DNA of 64,000 bases from positions 194,783,148 through 194,847,147 of the forward strand of contig CM071598.1 in the NCBI GenBank assembly GCA_036435485.1, written 5' to 3'. Under the pieces are notes generated by a model. That model saw only the letters and a program-made list of their open reading frames with translations, ran no database searches and had not been told where the DNA came from. This document shows positions 21,296-30,649 of the stretch, in pieces; positions within the stretch are counted from its first letter, which is position 1; each line of letters opens with the position of its first letter. The DNA comes from Saposhnikovia divaricata (taxonomy: Eukaryota > Streptophyta > Magnoliopsida > Apiales > Apiaceae). The position numbers and the translations under genes were made by a program.

Positions 21296-21639
21296 AATTC
21301 GGTCAATGTAGCTTTAGTGGCTCACTGTAGCTTTTGCGGCTGCCAGTGAATGGAAGGCTCAGCCTATAAATACCCCCATTCTACACACAGGTAAGACACA
21401 CACAACTTTCATATACAAAGGCACAAAACTACAGAATCTCTCCCCTTACAAACAGATACACTCTTACCAGCTTGATTATTATTATTTCCGATTACTGATT
21501 CTTCCGATTACTGATTCTTACACCGGAGGTGCTTGACGGCCACCACCCCCGGGCAAGCATTGTTTTGCAGGCACCCAAACTCAGGTGAAACATCCCGGAA
21601 CAGTGATCGGAAGCCTCTAATCAGTCGTGGGAGTTATCA
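21296..21639 (+). repeat. Truncated 3' LTR of the non-autonomous element
   Basis: Matches 19861-20200 with an 11-bp deletion and a 16-bp duplication (TTCCGATTACTGATTC twice). Confidence 0.85.
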
Positions 21640-21984
21640 GAAGCCTACCAAGAGCTCTTATCTGGGTAAGGTTAATTAATGTAAGAATGTTAATTGGCAA
21701 TTATATTTGGAGAAACTATATCGTTTGATGTTTATACTATTTAGTGGATTTTGTAACTTTTGCAGTTCACTATTTCTGGAAGTAAAAAACTATATATTTT
21801 GCACCTTATATTGGAAATAAGACATGGACTTATTTTAGTGCTTGATCTTGGTTCCTCAATCCTGTTTTCGCTTTTGTACGTAGGATAATCAAAGTACTAT
21901 ATTTTCCACAAAAGATTCCTTCGAAAAGTCAGTAGGTAGTATTTATCAACTCCTATCAAGATCTTTCTAAAATATGCCATAAAG

Positions 21985-22445
21985 TGGGTGTTTGGCAAAC
22001 AGCCTTTGTTTGGCAAAATAAGCTGGAGGGCCTATTTGCTAGCTTTTTGGAAATAAGTTGGAAATTAGAAATCCTAACATTCAACTTTCAGCTTATTCTT
22101 ATTTCTCGATACACGCAATATATAATATCCTTCAAATCTTCAAAATCATATATTTTTTTATCCGTTCATTAGAAAATTGATATGTATATATCAAATTTCT
22201 CTACTCATCGAGATCTATCCATTGATATCCATTGATATATATTAAAAAATAAATATTTTGAGAATAATAAAAAAAAGTTAACTTATAAGTTCTGATTTAC
22301 CAAACACTCTACTGATTTATAGGTTCTAAGTTCTGATTTACCAAACACTTTACTGACTTATAAGATGTGATTTACTTATCACTTATATTACACTTATCAC
22401 TTTAGACTATAAGTTACTTATTTTATGGTAAGCCAAACGGGCCCA
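21985..22445. mobile_element. MITE-like element, about 460 bp
   Basis: The left end GGGTGTTTGGCAAAC and the inverse complement of the right end GGGCCCGTTTGGCTTAC are related terminal inverted repeats. The interior repeats 'taagttctgatttaccaaacac'-type words. No clear target duplication found. It replaces the part of copy 2 where exons 3-6 would be. Confidence 0.5.
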
Positions 22446-22615
22446 AAATAGGTTTAGCATCCTTTTCTTAAAATTCAGCTTGATAGTTGATTGCCGCTTG
22501 TTTGGTCCTTTTTTTGTACCTCTCATTTCTTTGTACTTTCCTTTTTGGGATGTCGTTTTCAATTTTTTACATTTCAAAATTTATCCAAAATAGTAAAGTT
22601 TTATAATATAAAAAA

Positions 22616-22980
22616 GGCTTAATGGCCTTTTAGCCCTCAAAGTTTCCACCAAAATACCCATCAGCCCTCACTGTTTCAAAACGTTCCTTTTGACCCTCCA
22701 AGTATCCGTAAAGGTCCAATTAGCCCTTATACCAGTATAGGAAATGATGAGTTTGGGTGATTGTTGGTTCGTTTTAATCGACACAACAACAATACAGCAA
22801 AATTCCGGCTAGAAACCGATTAAAACGAACCAAAAGTCACCCAAACTCACCATTTCCTATCCGGTATAAGGGCTAATTGGACCTTTACGGATACTTGGAG
22901 GGTCAAAAGGAACGTTTTGAAACAGTAAGGGCTGATGGGTATTTTGGTGGAAACTTTGAGGGTTAAAAGGTCATTAAGCC
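22616..22980. mobile_element. MULE-like foldback MITE, 365 bp, with 9-bp target duplication
   Basis: The left arm GGCTTAATGGCCTTTTAGCC and its inverse complement at the right end fold together over about 150 bp per arm. It is flanked by an exact TATAAAAAA at 22607-22615 and 22981-22989. Non-coding; it sits in intron 6 of MOSC copy 2. Confidence 0.87.
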
Positions 22981-22989
22981 TATAAAAAA

Positions 22990-23330
22990 TGGAAAATTAA
23001 TTCATTCATCCCTGAACTATAGTCCGTTTATGATCTAGGTCCCTGTACTATAAAACCCAATTGTTTGATACCTTAACTTTCAAAAAATTTGATTTGGGTC
23101 CTTCCATCTGATTTTGACTAACGGATGTTAGTCAACACTGACGTGGAAAATCGAAACTTCACGGATTGAAGTGAAATTTTGATATGTTAATCTAGGAGTG
23201 ATTACAAGAACACATGTGATGAAAATTTTCGATTTCAAGTTCACTAACATATAGAAATTTGCATATTTTCATAAGTTCTTCGTGTGTTCTTGAGATTAAA
23301 GTGCATATTACAACTCATTTGTAAATAAAT
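22990..23330. repeat. Unclassified inserted repeat in copy 2
   Basis: Sequence without a counterpart in copies 1 and 3 (CATCCCTGAACTATAGTCCG, GGGTCCTTCCATCTGATTTTGACTAACGG). It has the look of a dispersed plant repeat, but I could not find clear ends. Confidence 0.4.
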
Positions 23331-23706
23331 GAGAAGGACAAAAGGAGTATCATTTACTGCAACATATTCTTGCTGCAGACTGCAGGAGTTCCATTTAGTT
23401 TATGCAGACTTTTTAATACTTTTCAGATACCTTTAATCAACCAAGAGAACGGAATATCCTTAGTTTCGATCTGATAAATCTCGCAACTGAGTACGAGACA
23501 ACAGGGACAACGGACATGTTAAGCTCTAGGACTTATTCATTTCTTTCATGTGAATTGAATTTATTTCCTGAAACTAGTTGTGAAATGATTTTCTTAAGGT
23601 CTACTTTGGACAAGGTTTGCTCTCCAGCAAGGACTCCCTTGATGGCGTTGGAGGGATGATACTCGAAGTGGGAGATACCATTCATGTGGAGAAGGTGTTT
23701 GCTTCA

Positions 23707-23886
23707 TGGAAAATGATAGAGTTATATAAAATTTAAAAAATGATAACTGTCTCAATTTAATTGATTATAACTTATTAGTCCCCTACATTCACATTAATAA
23801 CAACCAATAAAAACATTCATTGATGGAATCCAACTCATTCCATAAATTTTTTTGTACATATTTTCTATGCACCTAGCATTACTCTT
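23707..23886. mobile_element. Short insertion in exon 8 of MOSC copy 2
   Basis: About 180 bp of AT-rich DNA separates GTGTTTGCTTCAT from a second CTTGCTTCATATGCTAG, where copies 1 and 3 are continuous. The repeated TTGCTTCAT could be a target duplication. Family not recognised. Confidence 0.5.
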
Positions 23887-23988
23887 GCTTCATATGCTAG
23901 TGACATAGCTTGAATTATGTTCTAAGTATCCAGTCATGCACATTTACAATATATGAAAAATAGCAACAAAAAAAAATCTAATGAAGTA

Positions 23989-24236
23989 CTCTCTCCGTCC
24001 CACTCATTTCTTTACACTTTTTCAACACTGCTTGGCACGTATTTTAAGGTGTATACAAAGTATATTTTCATAACTTATTCTTAAATTTTTTTTTGAATAG
24101 AAATTTAAACATTAAATATTTATTCAACAGAAAAAAAAATTAAAAAATAAATTATGAGACTATACTTAATCGGAGCCTTAAAATGCGTGTCGAGCCCTCT
24201 TTCCCAAACGTAAACAATTCGTTGGGACAGAGGGAG
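23989..24236. mobile_element. Stowaway-like MITE, 248 bp
   Basis: Ends CTCTCTCCGTCCC and (inverse complement) CTCCCTCTGTCCC, flanked by TA on each side (23987-23988 and 24237-24238). This is the Stowaway (Tc1/mariner) signature. Confidence 0.85.
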
Positions 24237-24238
24237 TA

Positions 24239-24700
24239 CAAGTTTCTCCCGTTTGTGATAAGCAATATGTTGGCCATTGTTCCATAAAGAACCTTCTTAT
24301 GAGAGTCTCGGAAAGAACTATTGATTCCATCGTAGAATTTCATCAATAAACTATAAATAAATTTTTTAAAAACATAAAAATTTGATTCTAATGTAGAATA
24401 CTAATGATATATTAACTTTATAAGGATTTAACACTTAAAATTTAAACAAAAAACTTTATTTGAATTTGATTTTACAGTAGAATTATTTTGGATAAATTTA
24501 ATTTTATGGTAAAATTACTTTAGATTATTTCATTAATTTTTAATGATAATATGTGTGCTGAAGTGTAACCGGTGGATTGTCATTATGTAATTCTAATAAA
24601 TTATGACTAAAGTTGGTAATAATTGAAGTATCGTACATGTTCAGTGATGTATATTACTTCCAGATTATTTACAGAATGTTGAAATGTATATTGTTGTACA
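24239..24700. other. Spacer between MOSC copies 2 and 3
   Basis: AT-rich, no convincing ORF. The minus-strand 64-codon frame at 24152-24346 overlaps the Stowaway and is not a gene. Weak traces of the copy 2 3' flank are present near 24,557. Confidence 0.5.
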
Positions 24701-25205
24701 TAAATATTTATAAGTGTAACGTTATATTTTTCTTTTTTCTATTATTAGATATCGTTCAAGAATTGAACCTGTGATTTATCGTATATAAGATTAGTCTTCA
24801 TCACTAGATAAGGACCTTATCTATTATATAATGTAGTTTATACGATTGAAATTTTGGTCAAGCTAGATTTAATGACAGCAAATTCGACTAAAAGTATTTC
24901 TAAAAGATAATATGTTTCAAAATTCAATTTTATTTTGCAAAAAAGGAGAAAAGGAATCTTTCTTCACTACCCTGATCTTATTATCTTAATCTTTTAGAGA
25001 GAATGTGTTGCACGTTATCTACCTAACGTACAATCACAACATCTTCTGTCAGATAGTGTAAGCTTACTGAACTGATGCAAATATGACCAAAGCAACATTT
25101 TTCCAACTTTAGTATCTCACAAGAACTAAAACAAAACAGAGCTCTCTCTTTCTCTGAACATCTAGTACATCAACTGCAGATTAACTTAGTGCAACAAATA
25201 CAAAG
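24700..25205 (+). promoter_or_regulatory. Upstream region of MOSC copy 3 (uninterrupted)
   Basis: About 500 bp ending at the ATG at 25206. It aligns with pieces 990-1011, 2065-2257, 2718-2728, 12723-12839 and 13667-13851 upstream of copy 1. It therefore shows the arrangement before the four insertions in copy 1. Confidence 0.75.
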
Positions 25206-25296
25206 ATGGCAGTAGGAGCAGCAAGAATAGAATCGATCTTTATATACCCCGTCAAATCCTGCCGTGGGATTTCTGTTTCTCAAGCACCCATTGCCC

Positions 25297-25553
25297 TGTT
25301 ATATTTGGTTAAGCCATAGATTTCACAGATGAGCTTCAACAAGATTCAAGAAGAAGAAATAAAGAAAAGACTACGAACATTGATTGATTACCGAAAGAGT
25401 TAGTTACAACTTGGAAATGAAGAATGTTTATATATGTACAGAGAGAGCGGGAAATAACAAACTAAATCACTAACTAACTATCCAGCTAAGCAACTGAGCG
25501 CCAGGTAGATGTCCACGTGAATATAGCTGAATATTGTTTAAATAACTCCAACA
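25297..25553 (-). repeat. 3' LTR of the Copia element
   Basis: 257 bp. The polyprotein stop (25538-25540) lies just inside it, and the inner flank is the G-rich polypurine tract GGAGGGGGGGTG. Confidence 0.94.
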
Positions 25554-28500
25554 CCCCCCCTCAAGTTGGAGGGTAAGGAAAGTACACCCAACTTGCCAAG
25601 AATACTATGATGTTGTATGCCAGAAAGAGGTTTGGTTAAAGCATCTGCTAGCTGATGAACAGTAGGAGTATAGGACAGAGATATTAGACCTGAACACAAT
25701 TTTTCTCGAACAAAATGACAGTCTGAATCAATGTGTTTAGTCCTCTCATGATATACAGGGTTTCTGGCAATGTAAATAGCAGCTTGACTATCACTTTTAA
25801 CAGGAATAGGTGTGATATTTGGGACATCAAAATCATGCAAGAGTCTAGACAACCAAGATAATTCTGCAGTAAGTCTTCTCATAGAACGATATTCTGCTTC
25901 AGCTGAAGATAAAGAAACAGTATGTTGTTTCTTTGACTTCCAAGAAATTAAGCTATCACCTAAGAATACAACAAACCCACTAACAGACTTTCTAGTGTTA
26001 GGGCAAGCAGCCCAGTCTGCATCACAATAAGCATCAATTCCAAAAGAAGGAGCAGAACTATAGAATAAACCTTGATAAGGATCCTTTTTAATATATCTAA
26101 GAACATGTATAGCAGCATCCCAATGTGGTTGTCTGGGGGAAGACATGAACTGACTAAGGTGTTGAACACTGAAAGATATATCAGGCCTGGTGTGGGTAAG
26201 GAAATTCAATTTGCCAACTAATTTCCTATATTTGTAAGCATCAGAATATAAGGTACCTTTATCAGGAAATAACTTTGTATTAACATCCAAAGGACTAGTA
26301 ACAGGAGAAGCATCAAGACAATCAAATTCAGATAATAAATCCAGAGTAAACTTCCTTTGAGATATAACCATGCCAGAAGGAACTCTGTTAAATTCCAAGC
26401 CCAGAAAATAGTGTAAAGAACCTAAATCTTTGATTCTGAAAACAGAGTCCAAATAAGCCTTGAGAGAAGAAATTTCTGAGTTGTTATTACCAACCATAAG
26501 TATGTCATCCACATAGACAGCCAGAAAAACCACAGAAGATCCTTCCTTTTTATAGAACAAAGATGGATCGTTTTTAGACAAAACATATCCTCTAGTGAGT
26601 AAAACTGAACCAAGTTTGGAATACCATTCTCTGGAGGCCTGTTTTAACCCATATAAAGACTTCTGAAGAAGACAAACTAAAGAAGGATCATCAAGATGCA
26701 AACCAGGTGGAGGTTTCATATAAATTGTCTCATGCAGATCTCCATGTAAAAATGCATTATTAACATCTAACTGATACATTTCCCAACCTTTTTTAATAGC
26801 AGTTGCTACTAAAGTTCTAATGGTTGTCATTTTCACTACTGGAGAGAAAGTTTCAGTGTAGTCTATACCCTGTTTTTTAGTAAAACCCTTAACTACTAAT
26901 CTTGCTTTATACCTTTCCACAGAACCATCAGCATGATGTTTGATTCTGAATACCCATTTACAAGAAATAGCTTTCTTGCCAGGAGGTAAAGGGACAATAG
27001 ACCAAGTATTGTTAGCTTCCAGGGCAGAAAATTCAGAAGCAATAGCTTGTTGCCATTCAGGGTACAAGATGGCTGCTTCATAAGATGTTGGTTCTATAAT
27101 AGGAGGCATAGATTGAATGGTATTGACATTACAACAAGTAATAGATGAAGATTGATGTGAAGACTTTGTTTGACAGAGAGATGATAAAGTACAAGAACAA
27201 ACAGAATCTGAACATGCACAAGAATGAACATAATCATCGAGATAGCTTGGTAATTTGTGAATTCTAGAAGATTTTTTGACTATTAAATCTGATTCTGATG
27301 TGTGTGAATTTTCATTAGAAACAGATAAGGAAGGAGGTGAATTGTCAGCATGAACAGAGGAATTTTGAGAGGAATTTTGAGGTATGTCTGGTATATCTTG
27401 CATATCTGATATAACTGATCTGGTTGGTATGACTTGAGAATCTGAGAGTATTTGAGAATCAGGTAAAGAAAGTGGAATGAAATCAGTAGTGGTAGTTTTG
27501 ACAAAAGGAAATATGGTGTCATAAAAAACAGCATCTCTGGATACTTGAATTGTATTGGTAGACAGGTTCAAAAATTTATAGGCCTTTTTGCCATAAGGAT
27601 ATCCTAGAAAAACACATGTATGTGCTCTAGGAGAGAATTTATCTTTATGTGGTTTAGGATCAGTAATATAAGCTAAGCAACCAAAAGGTCTCAAATGTGT
27701 GTAAATTGGTGCAAAACCAAACAACAATTCATATGGAGATGAACCTTTCAATACTTTTGAGGGAAATCGATTTATTAGGTAAGTAGAGGTTAGCACACAT
27801 TCACCCCAATACTGGATAGGAAGATTAGATTGGAACAAAAGAGCTCTAGAAGTTTCAAGTAGGTGTTTATGTTTTCTTTCCACAACACCATTTTGTTGTG
27901 GTGTGTGTGGACAAGAGGTTTGATGTAAGATACCTTTAGAAAGAAAGAAAGCAGTAGCTTCTTTGCTAAGACCTAATTCAAGGGCATTATCAGTTCTGAT
28001 AGTTTGAACATGGCTATGAAACTGATTCTCTACCATAGCAACAAAGTACTTAACAACAGGAAAAGCATTGCTTTTACAAGTAAGTAAATGAGTCCAAGTT
28101 GCACGAGTGAAATCATCAACTAAAGTAATGAAGTATTTATATTTATTGTAGGTTGGGGTATGATAAGGACCCCAAATGTCAACATGAACAAGTTCAAACT
28201 GTTTACTACTATGAATTTGACTATGAGGAAAAGGTAACCTGTGTTGTTTAGCCTTAGCACAAACTTCACAAGTTAAAATTTTCTGAGTATCAACAGAATC
28301 AAAATTACAAGGAGAAACAGATTTGAGTTTGGATAAAGGAAGATGTCCTAGTCTGGTATGCCAGACCATTGCATCTTTATTACAAACAGAAGATAGTGCA
28401 GCAATAGGAGAAACAAGGGCCTGTTTGTCAGAAGGAGGGAAAATGTACAAGCCTCTTTGAGATTTACCAAGAGCCAGTGGCTTCTTCAGAGAAGAGCCCT

Positions 28501-29971
28501 GCAAGTAGCAATAATCATTAGTAAACATGACCACACCTCCTAGTTGATGTGTCAGTTTGCTAATGGAAAGAAGATTGAATTTAAAGTGAGGAACATAAAG
28601 AACATCAGTGAGAATGATGTTAGAGGAAAGTGGAACATGACCTGAATGTGTAATGTAAACAATTTGACCATTAGGCAAAGAAATAGTCAATTGATTAGAA
28701 AGAGTATGAAGTTCAGAAAACAAGTCTTTAGAAAAACACATGTGGTCACTGGCACCACTATCTATAATCCAAGTTGAATATGAATGATTCAAGTTATGAG
28801 GTAAAGTGGAGATGTTACCAGCAAAATTAGCAGATGAAGCTGATGCTTCTGTGTTCTGACCAGAAGAGGCATTTTTGAGAAGGGCTATAAGCTGTGAACA
28901 AAGATCTGGTGAAAGTCCTGTTGCATTTGAAACAGAAGAGTTAGAAACTGTATCAGATTGTGAACACTGTGACTGAGTCTGAATATCTGGTGCTTCAACA
29001 TGTGCAGCAAATTTTCTATTCTTTGTAAACTTGAAGTCTGTTGGAAATCCATGAAGCCTATAACACTTGTCAATAAGATGGCCAGGCTTCTTGCAATAGT
29101 TACAGTGCACAGAAGATTTCTTGTTGTCCACATTTTTCTTAGAAAACTGAGTAGATGAAGATCTGTGAGAATTGGCATTTAAGGATGCAGAATCTGATAA
29201 GAAATGTCCACTAGAGTGAATTTCTCTTTGAGATTCTTCTTGCAATAAGAGGCTATAAACTTGACCAATGGAAGGCAAGGGAGAGTTCATAAGGATTGAA
29301 CCTCTCATGACACTGTAGGAATCATTTAGACCCATTAAAAACTGAATAACTCTCTGATCTTGTTGAAATTTTGACAATTTCTGAGATGCACCACAAGTAC
29401 AACCACAAGAGCAAACTGGAATTAAACATAGTGAATCAATGTCATCCCATAACATCTTGATTTTAGTGAAATAATCTGCAATGTTTGTGGTGCCTTGAGA
29501 TACTTCAGTAAGTTCTTTGTGTAAACCAAATAACTGTGCTCCATTAGAGACACCATAGCGTTCATCCAATTCTTTCCATATTTCTTGTGCAGAGTTAGAG
29601 TAGATAACACTTCTTCCTATAGATTTAGATAAAGCTCCAAGAATCCACGAAATAACTATATCGTTGCATCTAGACCAGCTTTTATGGGAAGTGTGACTTA
29701 GATCAGGCTTACGAAGTGATCCATCAACAAAACAGAGTTTATTACGAGCAGAGAGAGCAATTAACATAGAACGTTTCCAGTTGCTAAATCCAGTGCCATC
29801 AAACACCTCGCTAACTAGTTTCATACCAGGACTGTCAGATGATTGTAAATGTAGAGGATTATCTTGATCATGAGTTGAAGCAATAAAACGATCAGTAGAA
29901 TGAGATTGAGTATCACGAGTTTGAGATGGATTTTGAGTATGAAGAGAATGTGAATTTGAAGCATTAGTCAT
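25538..29971 (-). CDS. Copia Gag-Pol polyprotein, 1,477 aa
   Basis: One open frame, full length for Copia. I chose ATG at 29971 (MTNASNSHS), about 410 nt inside the 5' LTR; an in-frame upstream ATG at 30115 would add 48 hydrophobic residues and is less likely. Order: UBN2-type Gag (FDGTGFSNWKRSMLIALSAR); CCHC knuckle (CNYCKKPGHLIDKC); protease (WIIDSGASDHMC); GAG-pre-integrase (WHTRLGHLPLSKL); integrase with D (HVDIWGPY), D (RTDNALEL) and E (PQQNGVVERKHKH); RT (YQLDVNNAFLHGDL, active site YVDDIL near 26,510); RNase H (DADWAACPNTRKSVSGF, SSAEAEYRS). All catalytic motifs I looked for are present. It makes capsid and the enzymes for reverse transcription and integration. Confidence 0.95.
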   Translation of the reverse strand: MTNASNSHSLHTQNPSQTRDTQSHSTDRFIASTHDQDNPLHLQSSDSPGMKLVSEVFDGTGFSNWKRSMLIALSARNKLCFVDGSLRKPDLSHTSHKSWSRCNDIVISWILGALSKSIGRSVIYSNSAQEIWKELDERYGVSNGAQLFGLHKELTEVSQGTTNIADYFTKIKMLWDDIDSLCLIPVCSCGCTCGASQKLSKFQQDQRVIQFLMGLNDSYSVMRGSILMNSPLPSIGQVYSLLLQEESQREIHSSGHFLSDSASLNANSHRSSSTQFSKKNVDNKKSSVHCNYCKKPGHLIDKCYRLHGFPTDFKFTKNRKFAAHVEAPDIQTQSQCSQSDTVSNSSVSNATGLSPDLCSQLIALLKNASSGQNTEASASSANFAGNISTLPHNLNHSYSTWIIDSGASDHMCFSKDLFSELHTLSNQLTISLPNGQIVYITHSGHVPLSSNIILTDVLYVPHFKFNLLSISKLTHQLGGVVMFTNDYCYLQGSSLKKPLALGKSQRGLYIFPPSDKQALVSPIAALSSVCNKDAMVWHTRLGHLPLSKLKSVSPCNFDSVDTQKILTCEVCAKAKQHRLPFPHSQIHSSKQFELVHVDIWGPYHTPTYNKYKYFITLVDDFTRATWTHLLTCKSNAFPVVKYFVAMVENQFHSHVQTIRTDNALELGLSKEATAFFLSKGILHQTSCPHTPQQNGVVERKHKHLLETSRALLFQSNLPIQYWGECVLTSTYLINRFPSKVLKGSSPYELLFGFAPIYTHLRPFGCLAYITDPKPHKDKFSPRAHTCVFLGYPYGKKAYKFLNLSTNTIQVSRDAVFYDTIFPFVKTTTTDFIPLSLPDSQILSDSQVIPTRSVISDMQDIPDIPQNSSQNSSVHADNSPPSLSVSNENSHTSESDLIVKKSSRIHKLPSYLDDYVHSCACSDSVCSCTLSSLCQTKSSHQSSSITCCNVNTIQSMPPIIEPTSYEAAILYPEWQQAIASEFSALEANNTWSIVPLPPGKKAISCKWVFRIKHHADGSVERYKARLVVKGFTKKQGIDYTETFSPVVKMTTIRTLVATAIKKGWEMYQLDVNNAFLHGDLHETIYMKPPPGLHLDDPSLVCLLQKSLYGLKQASREWYSKLGSVLLTRGYVLSKNDPSLFYKKEGSSVVFLAVYVDDILMVGNNNSEISSLKAYLDSVFRIKDLGSLHYFLGLEFNRVPSGMVISQRKFTLDLLSEFDCLDASPVTSPLDVNTKLFPDKGTLYSDAYKYRKLVGKLNFLTHTRPDISFSVQHLSQFMSSPRQPHWDAAIHVLRYIKKDPYQGLFYSSAPSFGIDAYCDADWAACPNTRKSVSGFVVFLGDSLISWKSKKQHTVSLSSAEAEYRSMRRLTAELSWLSRLLHDFDVPNITPIPVKSDSQAAIYIARNPVYHERTKHIDSDCHFVREKLCSGLISLSYTPTVHQLADALTKPLSGIQHHSILGKLGVLSLPSNLRGGVGVI

Positions 29972-30380
29972 GATAAAAGAATCGATGAAAACAGTGACAA
30001 AGTTAATGATGAAAATTCTTTGAAACAAAAGAACAAACAGATAGAGTGTATAAGAATTTTCTGAAGAAATGATCAACAAAATCAATGTATATAACGCTGA
30101 TTTCACAGAAAGCAATCACAAACAGATCTTCAATATAGTATAAACGCACAATCACAAAATATTATGAAGAATGAACAGAAAGCTAAAAGAAATTGCGGAA
30201 GAACAAACTTAGATTAACGAAGCTTCAATTCGACGATGACGATGGAGATGATAGAAGACATCGCGAAGAAGATGATAACAATAAAGCACGGTGACGGAGA
30301 ACATGATCGACGGTCAATTCAACGGAGAGATGACGATCACAGATTCTCGATGAAGACGATGATGAACGGCAGATCTTACC

Positions 30381-30392
30381 GCTTTGATACCA
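30381..30392 (-). other. Primer binding site of the Copia element
   Basis: The minus strand reads TGGTATCAAAGC directly next to the 5' LTR, one base different from the usual initiator-Met site TGGTATCAGAGC. Confidence 0.85.
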
Positions 30393-30649
30393 TGTTATAT
30401 TTGGTTAAGCCATAGATTTCACAGATGAGCTTCAACAAGATTCAAGAAGAAGAAATAAAGAAAAGACTATGAACATTGATTGATTACTGAAAGAGTTAGT
30501 TACAACTTGGAAATGAACAATGTTTATATATGTACAGAGAGAGCGGGAAATAACAAACTAAATCACTAACTAACTATCCAGCTAAGCAACTGAGCGCCAG
30601 GTAGATGTCCACGTGAATATAGCTGAATATTGTTTAAATAACTCCAACA
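30393..30649 (-). repeat. 5' LTR of the Copia element
   Basis: 257 bp, three differences by eye from 25297-25553; TGCCC duplication follows. Confidence 0.94.

Larger units (their letters stand above)
19677..21639 (+). mobile_element. Non-autonomous LTR retroelement, 1,963 bp, in exon 2 of copy 2
   Basis: Begins TGATATATACC and ends GGGAGTTATCA, with target duplication GAAGC at 19672-19676 and 21640-21644. The 5' LTR is 524 bp (19677-20200). The right LTR is truncated at its 5' side (21296-21639, about 344 bp), so the polypurine tract is lost. The internal part has no gag or pol and consists mostly of two tandem-repeat arrays. Orientation follows from the primer-site-like TTTGGCGCTAGAAGGAGG right after the 5' LTR and from TATAAACACC at about 19,941 in the LTR. 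Confidence 0.87.
18775..24600 (+). pseudogene. MOSC-domain gene, copy 2, heavily decayed
   Basis: Homology to copy 1 starts inside intron 1 (TTTGTTCATGAGATGTTAGCAAT, about 18,790), so exon 1 is missing. Exon 2 is 19548-19676 plus 21640-21665, split by an LTR element. Exons 3-6 are absent; homology resumes within intron 6 at about 22,450. Exon 7 (23427-about 23,520) has internal deletions and an in-frame stop. Exon 8 (23599-about 23,706: YFGQGLLSSKDSLDGVGGMI) loses its normal end to an insertion, with the remaining tail homology at about 23,887. Introns hold further MITEs. This copy is more diverged than copies 1 and 3. The right limit is approximate: traces of the 3' flank (GTGCTGAAGTGTAACCGG) occur near 24,557. 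Confidence 0.85.
25297..30649 (-). mobile_element. Ty1/Copia retrotransposon, 5,353 bp, apparently intact
   Basis: LTRs of 257 bp (25297-25553 and 30393-30649) begin TGTTATATTTGG and end AACTCCAACA. By eye they differ at 3 positions (about 1.2%). The target duplication is TGCCC at 25292-25296 and 30650-30654, inside exon 1 of MOSC copy 3 and antisense to it. A primer site, a polypurine tract and one uninterrupted Gag-Pol frame are all present, so it could have been active recently. I do not assign a Copia lineage. Confidence 0.96.
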
